From Bradyrhizobium vignae (GTDB taxonomy: Bacteria > Pseudomonadota > Alphaproteobacteria > Rhizobiales > Xanthobacteraceae), in the NCBI RefSeq assembly GCF_004114425.1, contig NZ_RDQF01000059.1, positions 1 to 48,012 of the forward strand: DNA of 48,012 nucleotides, written 5' to 3'. A model generated the notes under the pieces. It ran no database searches and was not told where the DNA came from. It worked only from the letters and a program-made list of their open reading frames with translations. This document shows, piece after piece, positions 24,784-33,818 of this stretch. A program made the translations under genes and the position numbers. The first letter of the stretch is position 1. Each line of letters starts with the position of its first letter.

Positions 24784-25029
24784 ATGTCCGACCATGTCGT
24801 CCCGCACTTCCATAACGATGCCGGTGTCCCCGTCATCGAGATCGGCTCGCAAGAGTTCATGTGCGTCGGCGCCAATCCTCCGTTCGATCATCCGCACGTG
24901 TTCCTCGACCTCGGCAACGACAACGAAATCATCTGCCCCTACTGCTCGACGCTGTACCGCTTCGCGGCCGACCTGAAGCCGGGCGAAGCCCGCCCGCCGG
25001 AATGCGTCCTGAAGGACAAGGTGGCCTGA
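24784..25029 (+). CDS. Zinc-finger domain protein (NDUFS6/COG4391-like)
   Basis: This is an 81-aa protein with the conserved zinc-finger layout C-x(n)-H-x(n)-C-x2-C: Cys27 in EFMCVG, His36/38 in FDHPHVFLDL, and CPYC in EIICPYCSTLYRF. It is related to the mitochondrial complex I accessory subunit NDUFS6, which is widespread in alphaproteobacteria. The ATG has AGGATGAG upstream. It is followed 19 bp later by a FAD monooxygenase gene, probably in one transcript. Confidence 0.85.
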   Translation: MSDHVVPHFHNDAGVPVIEIGSQEFMCVGANPPFDHPHVFLDLGNDNEIICPYCSTLYRFAADLKPGEARPPECVLKDKVA

Positions 25030-25048
25030 CCGCCTCCGTCGGTCTGGG

Positions 25049-26251
25049 GTGGCGCTCTCCCGAACGATTGTCATCGCCGGCGCCGGCATGGGTGGCCTGA
25101 CGGCCGCGCTTGCGCTCGCCGCCCGCGGCTTCCGCATCGTCGTGCTGGAAAAGGCCGAGCGCCTCGAGGAAGTCGGCGCCGGCCTGCAACTTTCCCCCAA
25201 TGCCAGCCGCGTGCTGGTCGAGCTCGGCCTCACCGACCGCCTCAAGTTGCGCGCGGTGATCCCCGAGGCGGTCTCGATCATGAGCGCGCGCGCCGGCGGC
25301 GAGCTGCTGCGCATGCCGCTCGGTGAAGCGGCTTCCGCGCGGGCCGGCGCCCCCTACTGGGTGGTGCACCGTGCCGACCTGCAATCGGCACTCGCCGGCG
25401 CTGTTGCCGATCATCCCGATATCGACCTGAAGCTGGGTGCGGTCTTCGAGGACGTCGCGCCCCACGCCAAGGGACTGACCGTCGTCCACCGCAGCGGCAC
25501 GATCCGCCGCAGCGATCTTGCCAGCGCCCTGATCGGCGCCGACGGCATCTGGTCGACGGTACGCCAGCATCTGTTTCCTGAGGTGCAGCCGCGCTTCTCC
25601 GGGTTGATCGCCTGGCGCGGCACGCTCGAGGCCACGCAGCTGCCCAAGGAGTATACCGCACGCCGGGTGCAGCTCTGGATGGGGGCGAACGCTCATCTGG
25701 TCGCCTATCCGATCGCAGGCGGACGCCAGATCAACGTGGTCGCGGTGCTGCCCGGCACCTGGAACCGGCCGGGCTGGAGCACGCCCGGCGATCCGCGCGA
25801 GGTGATGGACGCGTTCGCCGCGCCACGCTGGCCGCCGGCGGCGCGGATGATGCTCGCCCCGGTCGACAGCTGGCGGAAATGGGCGCTGTTCGGCCTGCCC
25901 GACGGTTGCCCCTGGAGCAAAGGCCCGGTGGCGCTGCTCGGCGATGCCGTGCATGCGATGCTGCCTTTTGCAGCCCAAGGCGCCGGCATGGCGATCGAGG
26001 ATGCCGCCGTGCTGGCGCGGCTTTTGAGCCTCGAGGCCGCCGAGAGCACCGCGGGCATCACCGCCGCGCTCAAGCAATATGGAGCTGCGCGCCGGGCCCG
26101 CGTGCGGCGGGTGCAGCGGACCGCACGGCAGCAGGGCCGGATCTATCACTTCAGTGGGCCGCTCGCGTTCGCACGCGATCTGGCGATCCGCGCGCTCGGC
26201 CCGGAGCGCATGTTGGCGCGGCAGGATTGGATCTACAACTGGCGGCCTTGA
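25049..26251 (+). CDS. FAD-dependent monooxygenase (UbiH/salicylate hydroxylase-like)
   Basis: This is a 400-aa group A flavoprotein monooxygenase. The N-terminal dinucleotide motif is GAGMGGLTAALALAARG (about 10-26). The second FAD motif is LLGDAVHAMLPFAAQGAGMA near residue 300. The DG motif is ALIGADGIWSTVR at about 165. It would hydroxylate an aromatic or related compound using NAD(P)H and O2. The start is GTG 25049 behind GGTCTGGG. It lies directly after the zinc-finger gene. Confidence 0.88.
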   Translation: MALSRTIVIAGAGMGGLTAALALAARGFRIVVLEKAERLEEVGAGLQLSPNASRVLVELGLTDRLKLRAVIPEAVSIMSARAGGELLRMPLGEAASARAGAPYWVVHRADLQSALAGAVADHPDIDLKLGAVFEDVAPHAKGLTVVHRSGTIRRSDLASALIGADGIWSTVRQHLFPEVQPRFSGLIAWRGTLEATQLPKEYTARRVQLWMGANAHLVAYPIAGGRQINVVAVLPGTWNRPGWSTPGDPREVMDAFAAPRWPPAARMMLAPVDSWRKWALFGLPDGCPWSKGPVALLGDAVHAMLPFAAQGAGMAIEDAAVLARLLSLEAAESTAGITAALKQYGAARRARVRRVQRTARQQGRIYHFSGPLAFARDLAIRALGPERMLARQDWIYNWRP

Positions 26252-26276
26252 TGCGAAGCGCCGCTGGCGCGATGCG

Positions 26277-26699
26277 TCAACGGGCCGCTTTCCCGGATTT
26301 CGATGCCGGCTTGGCGGTGGCTGCGGGCGACGTCGCAGGCAGTGTCGCCTCAGGCGGCGTCTCCCGGCACTTGTTGCGGCGCCAGGCGTCCTCGGCCAAT
26401 TGCGCCTGCCCGCGCACCGCGACGTAGTCGTTGCGATAAGCGAGCTCGGACACGACGGCCCCGCCGGCCCCGGTCTGCGCCTTGTCCATCAGTCTCTGCA
26501 AATCGGCGGTGCGATTGGCGAGATTCTTGCGCTCGGTCTCGAGCTGCTTGCAATCGTACAATTCGTATTTGGCGGGATCGGCAAAGGCTGGTGCGATCGT
26601 CTCGCTCATGCCGGCGCAGCCGGACAGCGCGACGCCAGCTGCGAGCAGCGCGATGAGCGCGCAAAAGCCGCGCAGCGAAGAGCAAGACGAAACAGCCAT
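26277..26699 (-). CDS. Hypothetical lipoprotein
   Basis: This is a 140-aa protein with a lipoprotein signal: a hydrophobic stretch followed by the lipobox LSGC, with Cys at residue 28. The mature part is polar, with CKQLETERKNL suggesting a helix and a Pro/Ala/Lys-rich tail (PATSPAATAKPASKSGKAAR). It should be anchored in the outer or inner membrane facing the periplasm. Function unknown. The ATG at 26699 lacks a strong ribosome site. It converges with the FAD monooxygenase gene. Confidence 0.75.
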   Translation of the reverse strand: MAVSSCSSLRGFCALIALLAAGVALSGCAGMSETIAPAFADPAKYELYDCKQLETERKNLANRTADLQRLMDKAQTGAGGAVVSELAYRNDYVAVRGQAQLAEDAWRRNKCRETPPEATLPATSPAATAKPASKSGKAAR

Positions 26700-26872
26700 G
26701 CCGGATGAATAGCCCCCGTGGATTGAGAATGCCTAAAGCAGCTACAGATGTCCGGATTGAGGCTTTGCCTTGTGCGCCCGGCTCGCTTAAGGAAGAACCG
26801 TCCCCTCGGCTATGCACCGCGCCAATTCCAGACGGCCGGGATGGACTTAAATATTTGATCTCGTTGGATCAA

Positions 26873-26961
26873 GCGGGCATGGCGGAATTGGTAGACGCAA
26901 GGGACTTAAAATCCCTCGGTGCGCAAGCGCTGTGCCGGTTCGACCCCGGCTGCCCGCACCA
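26873..26961 (+). tRNA. tRNA-Leu (anticodon UAA)
   Basis: The acceptor stem GCGGGCA pairs with TGCCCGC, followed by discriminator A and an encoded CCA (26959-26961). The anticodon stem AGGGA/TCCCT encloses CTTAAAA, giving TAA at 26907-26909. The long variable arm (CGGTGCGCAAGCGCTG) marks a class II tRNA, and the T-loop is GGTTCGACCCC. All are consistent with tRNA-Leu(UAA). Confidence 0.97.
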
Positions 26962-27195
26962 CGAGAGCTGACGGTCCCACCTCGGCAAGAAATACAGCAC
27001 TGTCAGAACGGGACAGAGGACCAGCTCGAAGGCCTTCACGATGCCGAGTAACCCGGCCTGAGGCACGAGCGAAAACCATCATCCTTGCAGGCTCCCTCAC
27101 CGGTTTTTGACCGCCCCTGCCCCGCCTGCCAGCCATCCCGAAACATGGGTTGTGCGACGCAGCATCAGCGCTAGATAAGTCGCTCGATTGCAGGG

Positions 27196-28455
27196 GTGAG
27201 TTTCTTGTCTGACGTCAATGCCGACGATTGGGTGTCCTCCGGACACCGCCCGATGGGTTTTCCAGAATTCGTCATCGTGATCGCGTCCATCATGGCGCTC
27301 AATCCGCTCGCGATGGACATGATGCTGCCAGCGCTGCCCAATATCGGCACCGCCTTCAAGATTCCCGTCGCGAACCATCTCCAGCTGGTGCTGTCGACTT
27401 TCCTGATCGGCTTCGGCGCCGGCCAGTTCGTCATGGGTCCCCTGTCGGACCGTTTCGGACGCCGGCCGGTGCTGCTCGGCGGCATGGCGGTCTATGCGGT
27501 GGCGAGCGTGCTGGCGGTCGCGGCGCCCTCGTTCGAGACGCTGCTGCTGGCGCGTGCGCTGCAGGGGCTCGGCACCTCGGCGACGCGCGTGATCGCGACC
27601 TCGATCGTGCGCGACTGCTATGTCGGCCGCCGCATGGCGAGCGTGATGTCGCTCGCGATGATGGTGTTCATCGCGGTGCCCGTGGTCGCCCCCTCGTTCG
27701 GACAGGCGGTGCTGCTGGTGACGGCGTGGCGCGGCATCTTCGTGGTGCTGATGCTCTATGGCCTGCTCGCGCTCGCATGGTGCGTGCTGCGGCTGCCTGA
27801 AACCCTTCCCGAGTCCGAGCGCAGGTCGCTGGCGCCCGCCGACGTGCTCGCAGCCTTCCGCCAGACCGTGACCCATCGCCAGACGATCGGCTATGCGACG
27901 GCGGCCGGAAGCGTGATCGGCGCACTGTTCGCTTACGTCTTCTGCGCCCAGCAGGTCTTCACCGGCATCTATCATCTCGGCCACTACTTCCCGCTCGCTT
28001 TCGCGGCGATCGCCGCCGGCACTGCCATCGCCGGCTTTCTCAATGCGAGGCTGGTCGGGCGGCTCGGCATGCGCGTGATCTCGCACGGGGCGCTGACGCT
28101 CTACGCCGTGGTGGCCGGCGTGATGCTGCTGACGGAAAGCCTCGGCGTGCTGCCGCTCGCCTTGTTCATGGCGCTCTCCGCTTTGATGATGTTCTCGTTC
28201 GGCATGATGGTCGCCAACTTCACCGCGCTCGCGATGGAGCCGCAGGGACACATCGCCGGCACCGCCTCCTCGCTTTACGGCTCGATCACGACGCTGATCG
28301 GAATCGTGGTCGGCATGGCGATCGGGCAGAGCTTCGACGGCACGCTGCTGCCCTTCTCGGTCGGCTTCTTCCTGTCGACCCTCGCTGCGCTCGCGATCGT
28401 GCTGGTGGTCGAGAAGGGCCGATTGTTCAGGCCGCATCATCGTCCCGTCGGCTGA
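27196..28455 (+). CDS. MFS transporter, Bcr/CflA family
   Basis: This is a 419-aa exporter with 12 predicted membrane helices. The MFS loop motif GPLSDRFGRRPVLL lies between helices 2 and 3, and the antiporter motif region follows in ARALQGLGTSATRV. The start MALNPLAMDMMLPALPNIG in helix 1 is typical of Bcr/CflA multidrug exporters (drug/H+ antiport). The start codon is uncertain: GTG 27196 or TTG 27205. It is a single gene downstream of the tRNA; its last 29 bp overlap a convergent broken gene. Confidence 0.88.
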   Translation: MSFLSDVNADDWVSSGHRPMGFPEFVIVIASIMALNPLAMDMMLPALPNIGTAFKIPVANHLQLVLSTFLIGFGAGQFVMGPLSDRFGRRPVLLGGMAVYAVASVLAVAAPSFETLLLARALQGLGTSATRVIATSIVRDCYVGRRMASVMSLAMMVFIAVPVVAPSFGQAVLLVTAWRGIFVVLMLYGLLALAWCVLRLPETLPESERRSLAPADVLAAFRQTVTHRQTIGYATAAGSVIGALFAYVFCAQQVFTGIYHLGHYFPLAFAAIAAGTAIAGFLNARLVGRLGMRVISHGALTLYAVVAGVMLLTESLGVLPLALFMALSALMMFSFGMMVANFTALAMEPQGHIAGTASSLYGSITTLIGIVVGMAIGQSFDGTLLPFSVGFFLSTLAALAIVLVVEKGRLFRPHHRPVG

Positions 28456-28644
28456 GGAACCACGCGGCGGCCTCGATGTTGTCCTGCAGCAATGCCAGAG
28501 GATGCTGCAATGGAACTGGAACACCGCGAAGAGCGCGGCGAGGTAGAACGGCAGAAGACGGAACGTTCCGAACCGCGCGCTGAGCAGGCCACGTTCACCA
28601 CGCCGCTTGCGAGCGAGGGGCTCGAGCAGGTGCGCGACAGCCAC
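28427..28644 (-). pseudogene. Small membrane protein gene with a one-base frameshift
   Basis: From GTG 28644 the frame reads LLEPLARKRRGERG and then a hydrophobic stretch, LLPFYLAALFAVFQFHCSIL. Near 28494 a base seems lost from ATCCTC(C)TGG. The next frame continues as LALLQDNIEAAAWFLSRRDD and stops at 28427-28429. Joined, it makes a protein of about 70 aa with one membrane helix. It follows the glycosyltransferase by 15 bp, which suggests they form an operon. I do not know the family. The break could be a sequencing error. Confidence 0.55.
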
Positions 28645-28659
28645 TGCTGAGCACGCCGC

Positions 28660-30252
28660 CTATTCGGTGCCCCGCCGGCTGGCGCTGAAATCATCCGCAG
28701 CGCTGGCCGGCACCGGGCTTCCCTGCGGCAGCGCCATCAGCACGATCACGTCCCGAGACAAACCAGGCTGGCCCCACAGGGAAGCGCGCACGGTGAACTC
28801 GCGCCTGACGAAATGTCCACCGCGGGCGGACACCCATTCCATCCAGCGGCTACAATATTCCTGCCCGCGAAAACAGAGTGCGGCCCAGCCGCGGTCCAGC
28901 GTCGTCTGGTGCGGCAGACCCCAAGTGTATTGGTACTCGAACGGCCGCGCGTAATGCGGATGGTCGGGACTGTAGAACGCCGTCGCGAAGGCAAGCGCGT
29001 CGTCGCCGCTGACCGCACTCAGCGGCTCACCGGTCTGCTCGCGCCACTCGCGCGTCAACTCGCCGGCCGCCTGCGCGTAAAAGTTCCGTCCCTCTTCATA
29101 GCCGTGCTTGTTGCGATAGATGGCATGGATCGGCGCCGCGATCAGGACGGCGGCAAGCGCAGCGCCGGCAACGATCACCGTGAGGTTCACGGTGTGGAAA
29201 CGCTCGATCGGATAGCTCGTGCCGCAGACCACGAGAACGGCGAACAGGAATAGCCCCTGCAAGGCCCACAGCGACGGCAGATCGGTGCCCCACACAAGCG
29301 ACGTCAGCACCGGCAGCACGATCGTACCGATCGTGACGTAGAACAGTAACCGCAGGCCCGGGCTCATGGCCGCGAAGTCGGCCGGAAACTGCTTCAAGCG
29401 CGTTCCCGCGATCAGCACCCAGAGCAAGGCCGATAGGCTCATCGCGGCGGCCAACCCCAGCACAAAGTTTCTCGCCTCGCCGAGTGAGCTCGAGACGCTG
29501 CCGTTGGCATGCGCCAGTGCGTAGGTGAAGGTCGACGCGCCCGTGGTCGCGAGCCAGTAGAGGTGGGGCGACAGCGCCGCGAGCCCGACGACGACCGAGA
29601 TCCATGGCGAAGCGGAGCTGAAATAGGCGCGCCGCGCCGGGTGCGCCAGCGCGGCAAACGCGAAGCTCACGACGAGAAAGATCGAATAATATTTGCCGAC
29701 CATCGCCAGCGCGGTCGTGCATCCCGCCGCGATAGCCCACGGCCAGGCGCGCGTCTCGAACGCGCGCAGAAAGCACCAGGTCGCCAGCGGCCAGGTCGCC
29801 AGCAGCACCGAATTGGCATTGAAGCGCTGGGCATGAAATTGGTAGGCCGGCGTCAGCATCAGGAGCAGGAGCACCAGGATGCGCTTGTGTCCGGTCACGA
29901 ACTGCCGCGAGATCAGATCGACGAAGAACAGCGCGAGCCCGGCATTGGCCATTGCCATCAATTGCAACGACCAGTCGCTGAGCGGAAACACCGAGGTCCA
30001 CGCCGCCGTCACCCACCCCATCAACGGTGGATGCTTGTGATAGCCGAAGGCGAAATTGCGGCCCAGCGTCCAGGCTTCGAGCGTATCGGGATGAAGGCCG
30101 CCGCCGGGATAGGCGATAGCGAGATAGAGAGTCCAGACCACGACAAAGCAGGCGATGAGAAGCGGCACGGCCCAGCCAGCCTCGACGGCATCGAGCCAGC
30201 GCAGGAAGGGCCGGCGCCAGGGCGCCGGCGCGCGATCGGACCGTTCGGCCAT
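28660..30252 (-). CDS. Glycosyltransferase family 39 (ArnT/PMT-like) membrane protein
   Basis: This is a 530-aa protein with about ten membrane helices. The first loop holds the acidic and aromatic signature of GT-C enzymes (AIAYPGGGLHPDTLEAWTLG, then GYHKHPPLMGW), where the Asp/Glu and HPP segment is typical of bacterial GT39 and lipid-A sugar transferases. A periplasmic C-terminal domain of about 150 residues follows. It probably moves a sugar from a lipid-linked donor to an envelope acceptor. I chose ATG 30252; the frame is open to a TTG at 30357. A small broken gene follows it. Confidence 0.82.
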   Translation of the reverse strand: MAERSDRAPAPWRRPFLRWLDAVEAGWAVPLLIACFVVVWTLYLAIAYPGGGLHPDTLEAWTLGRNFAFGYHKHPPLMGWVTAAWTSVFPLSDWSLQLMAMANAGLALFFVDLISRQFVTGHKRILVLLLLMLTPAYQFHAQRFNANSVLLATWPLATWCFLRAFETRAWPWAIAAGCTTALAMVGKYYSIFLVVSFAFAALAHPARRAYFSSASPWISVVVGLAALSPHLYWLATTGASTFTYALAHANGSVSSSLGEARNFVLGLAAAMSLSALLWVLIAGTRLKQFPADFAAMSPGLRLLFYVTIGTIVLPVLTSLVWGTDLPSLWALQGLFLFAVLVVCGTSYPIERFHTVNLTVIVAGAALAAVLIAAPIHAIYRNKHGYEEGRNFYAQAAGELTREWREQTGEPLSAVSGDDALAFATAFYSPDHPHYARPFEYQYTWGLPHQTTLDRGWAALCFRGQEYCSRWMEWVSARGGHFVRREFTVRASLWGQPGLSRDVIVLMALPQGSPVPASAADDFSASRRGTE

Positions 30253-30410
30253 CGCCTGGAATGCAAAATCGATCGGCACGGGAAGCAAATCTGAAAAAAT
30301 GATACGCGAAGACGCAGCATCTATTTCAGCTTGGAAACAAATAGCAACGATTAGCAATTGAAAAAGCTAAAGGGCCGCCTTTCAACCAGCGCAAGGCCAT
30401 CAAACGGCAA

Positions 30411-30436
30411 CGGCGCCGCTGATGACAGCGGCGCCG
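30411..30436 (-). terminator. Terminator-like hairpin after the peptide-binding protein gene
   Basis: A perfect 10-bp stem, CGGCGCCGCT with AGCGGCGCCG, around GATGAC, lies 41 bp past the stop of the substrate-binding protein gene. The T-run on the minus strand is weak. Confidence 0.6.
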
Positions 30437-30476
30437 TGCGAGGGTCCGGCCGAAGGCCGCGAGAGGGATTCTCGCC

Positions 30477-32087
30477 CTATTCCGACTTGTCGATGTTCCA
30501 GAACAGCGGCGTCGCCGGACCGTCGAGCACGCCGGTCAGCGATTTGCGCCAGCCGCTCGGCAGCAGGTACTGCCCGAGCGGGATATAGATCACCTGCTCG
30601 TAGGCTTCCTTCTGGATGTCGGCCGCGATCTTCTTCTGCTCGTCGAGCGAGGCTGCGCGGACGAACGCATCCTTGAGCTGCTCGATCTTGGCATCCTCCG
30701 CCCAGCCGAACCAGCCGCCCTTCTTGCCCTGGCCGCCGATCGAGAGATTGGCGATCGGGTTGGAGACGTCGGCCGCGACCCAGTTGGTGAAGAACATGTT
30801 CCAGCCGCCCTCCTTCGGCGGCTTCTGGCTGGCGCGACGGCTCACCACGGTCTGCCAATCGGTCGCCTGCAGGTCGACCTTGAAGCCGGCCTCGCGCAGC
30901 AGCTGGGCCGCAACGATCGGCTGTGCCTTCAGCGTCGTGACGTCGCCAGGTGCCATGATCACGACCGGCGTGCCGTCATAGCCGGATTCGGCGAGCGCCT
31001 TCTTCGCTTCGGCCATGCCGTTGCCCTTCACGAGGGTCTCGGCACCGACCTCGGTTGCGAGCGGCGTGTCGCACACGAAGAAGGCACCACAGACCTTCTG
31101 ATATTTCGGGTTTCCGACCAGCGCGTCGAGAACGTCCTTCTGGTTCATCGCCAGCAAGGCAGCGCGGCGCACCTTCACGTTGTCGAACGGCGGATAGAGG
31201 AAGTTCATGCGGCCGAGGGTCTGGAAACCGAACTTATTGGAGACCTCGATCGTGAGCTCCTTGTTTGCTTCCAGCACCGGCAGCATGTCGTATGGCAGAT
31301 TCTCCATGAAATCGATGTCGCCCGACTGCAGCGCGTTCACCGCGGTCTGCGAGTCCGGCATGGTGATCCACTCGACGCGGTCCACCTTCACCACCTTGCC
31401 GCCGGAGGTCCAACTCGCCGGCTCCTTGCGCGGCACGTAGTCGGTGTTCTTGACATAGACCGCCTTCACGCCGGGCTGGAATTCGCCCTGCACGAACTTG
31501 AAGGGGCCCGAGCCGATCTGCTCGGGGATCTGCTTGTCCGGCGGCGTCTCGGCGAGACGCTTCGGCATCATGAAGGCGACGCGCGAGGACGGCTTGCCGA
31601 TGGAGTCGAGGACGAGACCGTAGGGTTCCTTCAGCTTCAGCGTGAGGGTCTTGGCGTCGGTCGCCTCGAGGCTCGCGGTGAAGTCCATGAGCTTCTGGCC
31701 CATGCCGTCGACCGCAGCCCAGCGCTTCAGCGAGGCGACGCAGTCCTCCGCCGTCACCGGCGCACCGTCATGCCACTTCAGGCCATCGCGCAGGGTGAAG
31801 GTGTAGGTGAGCTTGTCATCGGAGATCTTCCAGTCCGCCATCTGCGGCTGGATCTTGAAATTCGAATTCGGGGCGACCAGCGTGTCGTAGACCATGTAGC
31901 CATGGTCACGCGTGATGTAGGCCGTGGTGAAGATCGGGTCGATGATGCGCAGATCCGAATGCATCACCGCCGTGAGGGTCTTGCCGGCCGCCAACACTGG
32001 CGAAGCCAGCGCAGTCGAAAGCGCGACGACCGTCAGCGCAAGTTTGGAGGCGAATGCGCGAGGCCCCCGGCGCGTGAAGTGGAACAT
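30477..32087 (-). CDS. ABC transporter substrate-binding protein, dipeptide type (DppA family)
   Basis: This is a 536-aa periplasmic binding protein of family 5 (peptide/nickel). A signal peptide runs to about residue 35 (LALTVVALSTALASPVLAAG). The family core is visible in LKWHDGAPVTAEDCVASLKR, with the conserved W-x-DG-x-P-x-T/A-x-D. The ATG at 32087 has AGGAGA upstream, a strong site. It captures a peptide-like ligand for the permeases encoded at 35349-39003. It is divergent from the M20 carboxypeptidase gene, and a 37-bp inverted repeat lies 48 bp upstream of its start. Confidence 0.92.
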   Translation of the reverse strand: MFHFTRRGPRAFASKLALTVVALSTALASPVLAAGKTLTAVMHSDLRIIDPIFTTAYITRDHGYMVYDTLVAPNSNFKIQPQMADWKISDDKLTYTFTLRDGLKWHDGAPVTAEDCVASLKRWAAVDGMGQKLMDFTASLEATDAKTLTLKLKEPYGLVLDSIGKPSSRVAFMMPKRLAETPPDKQIPEQIGSGPFKFVQGEFQPGVKAVYVKNTDYVPRKEPASWTSGGKVVKVDRVEWITMPDSQTAVNALQSGDIDFMENLPYDMLPVLEANKELTIEVSNKFGFQTLGRMNFLYPPFDNVKVRRAALLAMNQKDVLDALVGNPKYQKVCGAFFVCDTPLATEVGAETLVKGNGMAEAKKALAESGYDGTPVVIMAPGDVTTLKAQPIVAAQLLREAGFKVDLQATDWQTVVSRRASQKPPKEGGWNMFFTNWVAADVSNPIANLSIGGQGKKGGWFGWAEDAKIEQLKDAFVRAASLDEQKKIAADIQKEAYEQVIYIPLGQYLLPSGWRKSLTGVLDGPATPLFWNIDKSE

Positions 32088-32135
32088 AGAGGGTTCTCCT
32101 GACGTGAAACTGTTCAAAGGCAGGTTATTGGTTGA

Positions 32136-32172
32136 GCATGCGGTTCGTTCGTTGAGCGAACTAACCTCATGC
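32136..32172. promoter_or_regulatory. 37-bp inverted repeat in the divergent promoter region
   Basis: The left arm GCATGCGGTTCGTTCG (32136-32151) and right arm CGAACTAACCTCATGC (32157-32172) are inverted copies matching at 14 of 16 positions, with TTGAG between. It lies 49-85 bp upstream of the binding-protein start and about 183 bp upstream of the M20 gene. No regulator of this cluster is in the window; the repeat is the best candidate operator. Confidence 0.6.
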
Positions 32173-32354
32173 AATGCCTTTATCTTTTCGAGACTTGCAG
32201 ACAGTGTTGAGCGCGTCAATCCGGTTTCGTCGCAAGCCCTCGCGGCGCGCGCACGGGCTCCACAAAGATCAGTTTGGCTCTACAACGCTCTCCGCTGTCC
32301 TGCCCCGCGCCGATGCAATGCGCGTTCCATCTTCGCAGCTTGAGAGACATTGAG

Positions 32355-33485
32355 ATGAATCCAGCCAATCTTCCCTTCGATTCCGAGGCCATGCTCGAGG
32401 GCCTGCGCACCTGGGTGGAATGCGAGAGCCCAACCTGGGACGCGAACGCAGTGAACCGCATGCTCGATATCGCAGCGCGGGACATGGCGATCATGGGTGC
32501 GACGATCGAGCGCATCGCCGGCCGCCAGGGCTTTGGCGGCGTCATCCGCGCGCGCTTTCCCCATCCGAAGCAGGGCGAGCCGGGAATCCTGATCGCCGGA
32601 CACATGGATACCGTTCACCCCATCGGCACCATCGAGAAGCTGAAATGGCGGCGCGAGGGCAACAAATGCTACGGCCCCGGCATCTACGACATGAAGGGCG
32701 GCAACTATCTCTCGCTGGAAGCAATCCGCCAGCTGGCGCGCGCCTCGTTCACGACGCCGCTGCCGATCACCGTGCTGTTCACGCCGGATGAGGAAGTCGG
32801 CACGCCCTCCACGCGCGACATCATCGAGGCCGAAGCCGCACGCAACAAATACGTGCTGGTGCCGGAGCCCGGCCGCGCCGACAACGGCGTCACCACCGGA
32901 CGTTACGCCATCGCACGCTTCAATCTCGAAGCGACGGGACGGCCGAGCCACGCCGGCGCGACGCTGTCGTCGGGACGTTCGGCGATCCGCGAGATGGCGC
33001 GGCAGATCCTCGCGATCGACGCGATGACGACGGAGGATTGCACCTTCTCGGTCGGCGTTGTCCACGGCGGACAATGGGTCAATTGCGTTGCCACGGCAGC
33101 CACCGGCGAAGCGCTGTCGATGGCCAAGCGTCAGGCCGATCTCGACCGCGGCGTCGAGCGGATGCTGGCGCTGTCGGGCACCACCAACGACGTCACCTTC
33201 AAGGTGACGCGCGGCGTGACGCGGCCGGTGTGGGAGCCGGATGCCGGCACCATGGCGCTGTACGAAAAGGCGCGCGGCATCGCCAAATCCCTCGGCGCGG
33301 AATTACCGCATGCAAGCTCCGGCGGCGGCTCCGACGGCAACTTCACCGGCGCGATGGGAATCCCAACGCTCGACGGCCTCGGCGTGCGCGGCGGCAATGG
33401 CCACACGCTGGAGGAGTTCATCGAGGTCGATAGCCTGGTCGAGCGGGGACGCTTGATGGCGGGATTGCTGGCGACGTTGGAATAA
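32355..33485 (+). CDS. M20 family metallopeptidase (glutamate carboxypeptidase-like)
   Basis: This is a 376-aa M20 peptidase with metal ligands His83 and Asp85 in GHMDTVHP, a bridging Asp in GIYDMKGG, the catalytic pair Glu146/Glu147 in TPDEEVG, and His in NGHTLEEF near the C-terminus. The dimerisation (lid) domain occupies about residues 175-290. Carboxypeptidase G2-type relatives remove C-terminal Glu from N-acyl or folate-like compounds; the real substrate may be a dipeptide. It is cytoplasmic, with no signal peptide. The ATG 32355 has GAGAGACATTGAG upstream. It is divergent from the binding protein. Confidence 0.9.
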   Translation: MNPANLPFDSEAMLEGLRTWVECESPTWDANAVNRMLDIAARDMAIMGATIERIAGRQGFGGVIRARFPHPKQGEPGILIAGHMDTVHPIGTIEKLKWRREGNKCYGPGIYDMKGGNYLSLEAIRQLARASFTTPLPITVLFTPDEEVGTPSTRDIIEAEAARNKYVLVPEPGRADNGVTTGRYAIARFNLEATGRPSHAGATLSSGRSAIREMARQILAIDAMTTEDCTFSVGVVHGGQWVNCVATAATGEALSMAKRQADLDRGVERMLALSGTTNDVTFKVTRGVTRPVWEPDAGTMALYEKARGIAKSLGAELPHASSGGGSDGNFTGAMGIPTLDGLGVRGGNGHTLEEFIEVDSLVERGRLMAGLLATLE

Positions 33486-33598
33486 CGGCGCAGCGACGAC
33501 GCAGGCTTCGCACTGCACAATGCATTGGCAATCGCGGTCGAAATTTAGCCTTGTCCAAAAATGAGGCGTATCGTACTGCTCGGCTTGTCCACGCGACG

Positions 33599-33818
33599 AT
33601 GCGGGAGAGATCGCAACGAAGGCATGCTGCTTTCGTTACGGCGCCGACGGAGCAACCGCCCCGGAAACTCTCAGGCAAAAGGACTGTATCGACAGGACGA
33701 TCTGGAGAGAGACGGCACGATTTGATCATCGTGACGTCCACCGAAGGGGATAGTCCGAGGCTGACCTTCCGAGGTCCGCGCCGGATCAAGCTCTCAGGTA
33801 ACCGTGACAGATGGGGCG
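33599..33818 (+). promoter_or_regulatory. Tandem glycine riboswitch upstream of the DadA-like gene
   Basis: Two consecutive glycine aptamers are recognisable. Aptamer 1 (about 33599-33713) has GGGAGAG, ACGGAGCAACC, AAACTCTCAGGCAAAAGGAC and the closing CTGGAGAGA. Aptamer 2 (about 33714-33818) has CACCGAAGGGGATAGTCC, AAGCTCTCAGGTA and ACAGATGGGG. This is the classical gcvT-type architecture. Glycine binding should control expression of the dehydrogenase that starts at 33881. Confidence 0.93.

Noticed and set aside
27097..28644. 515-codon minus-strand open frame opposite the MFS gene
   Set aside because: Most of it is antisense to a clear transporter and has shadow composition. Only the first 50 or so codons (28494-28644) look real, and they are reported as part of the frameshifted small gene.
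32274..32290. Possible sigma-54 promoter (TTGGCTCTACAACGC) before the M20 gene
   Set aside because: GG-GC spacing is 9 bp instead of 10 and the CAC of the -24 element is missing.
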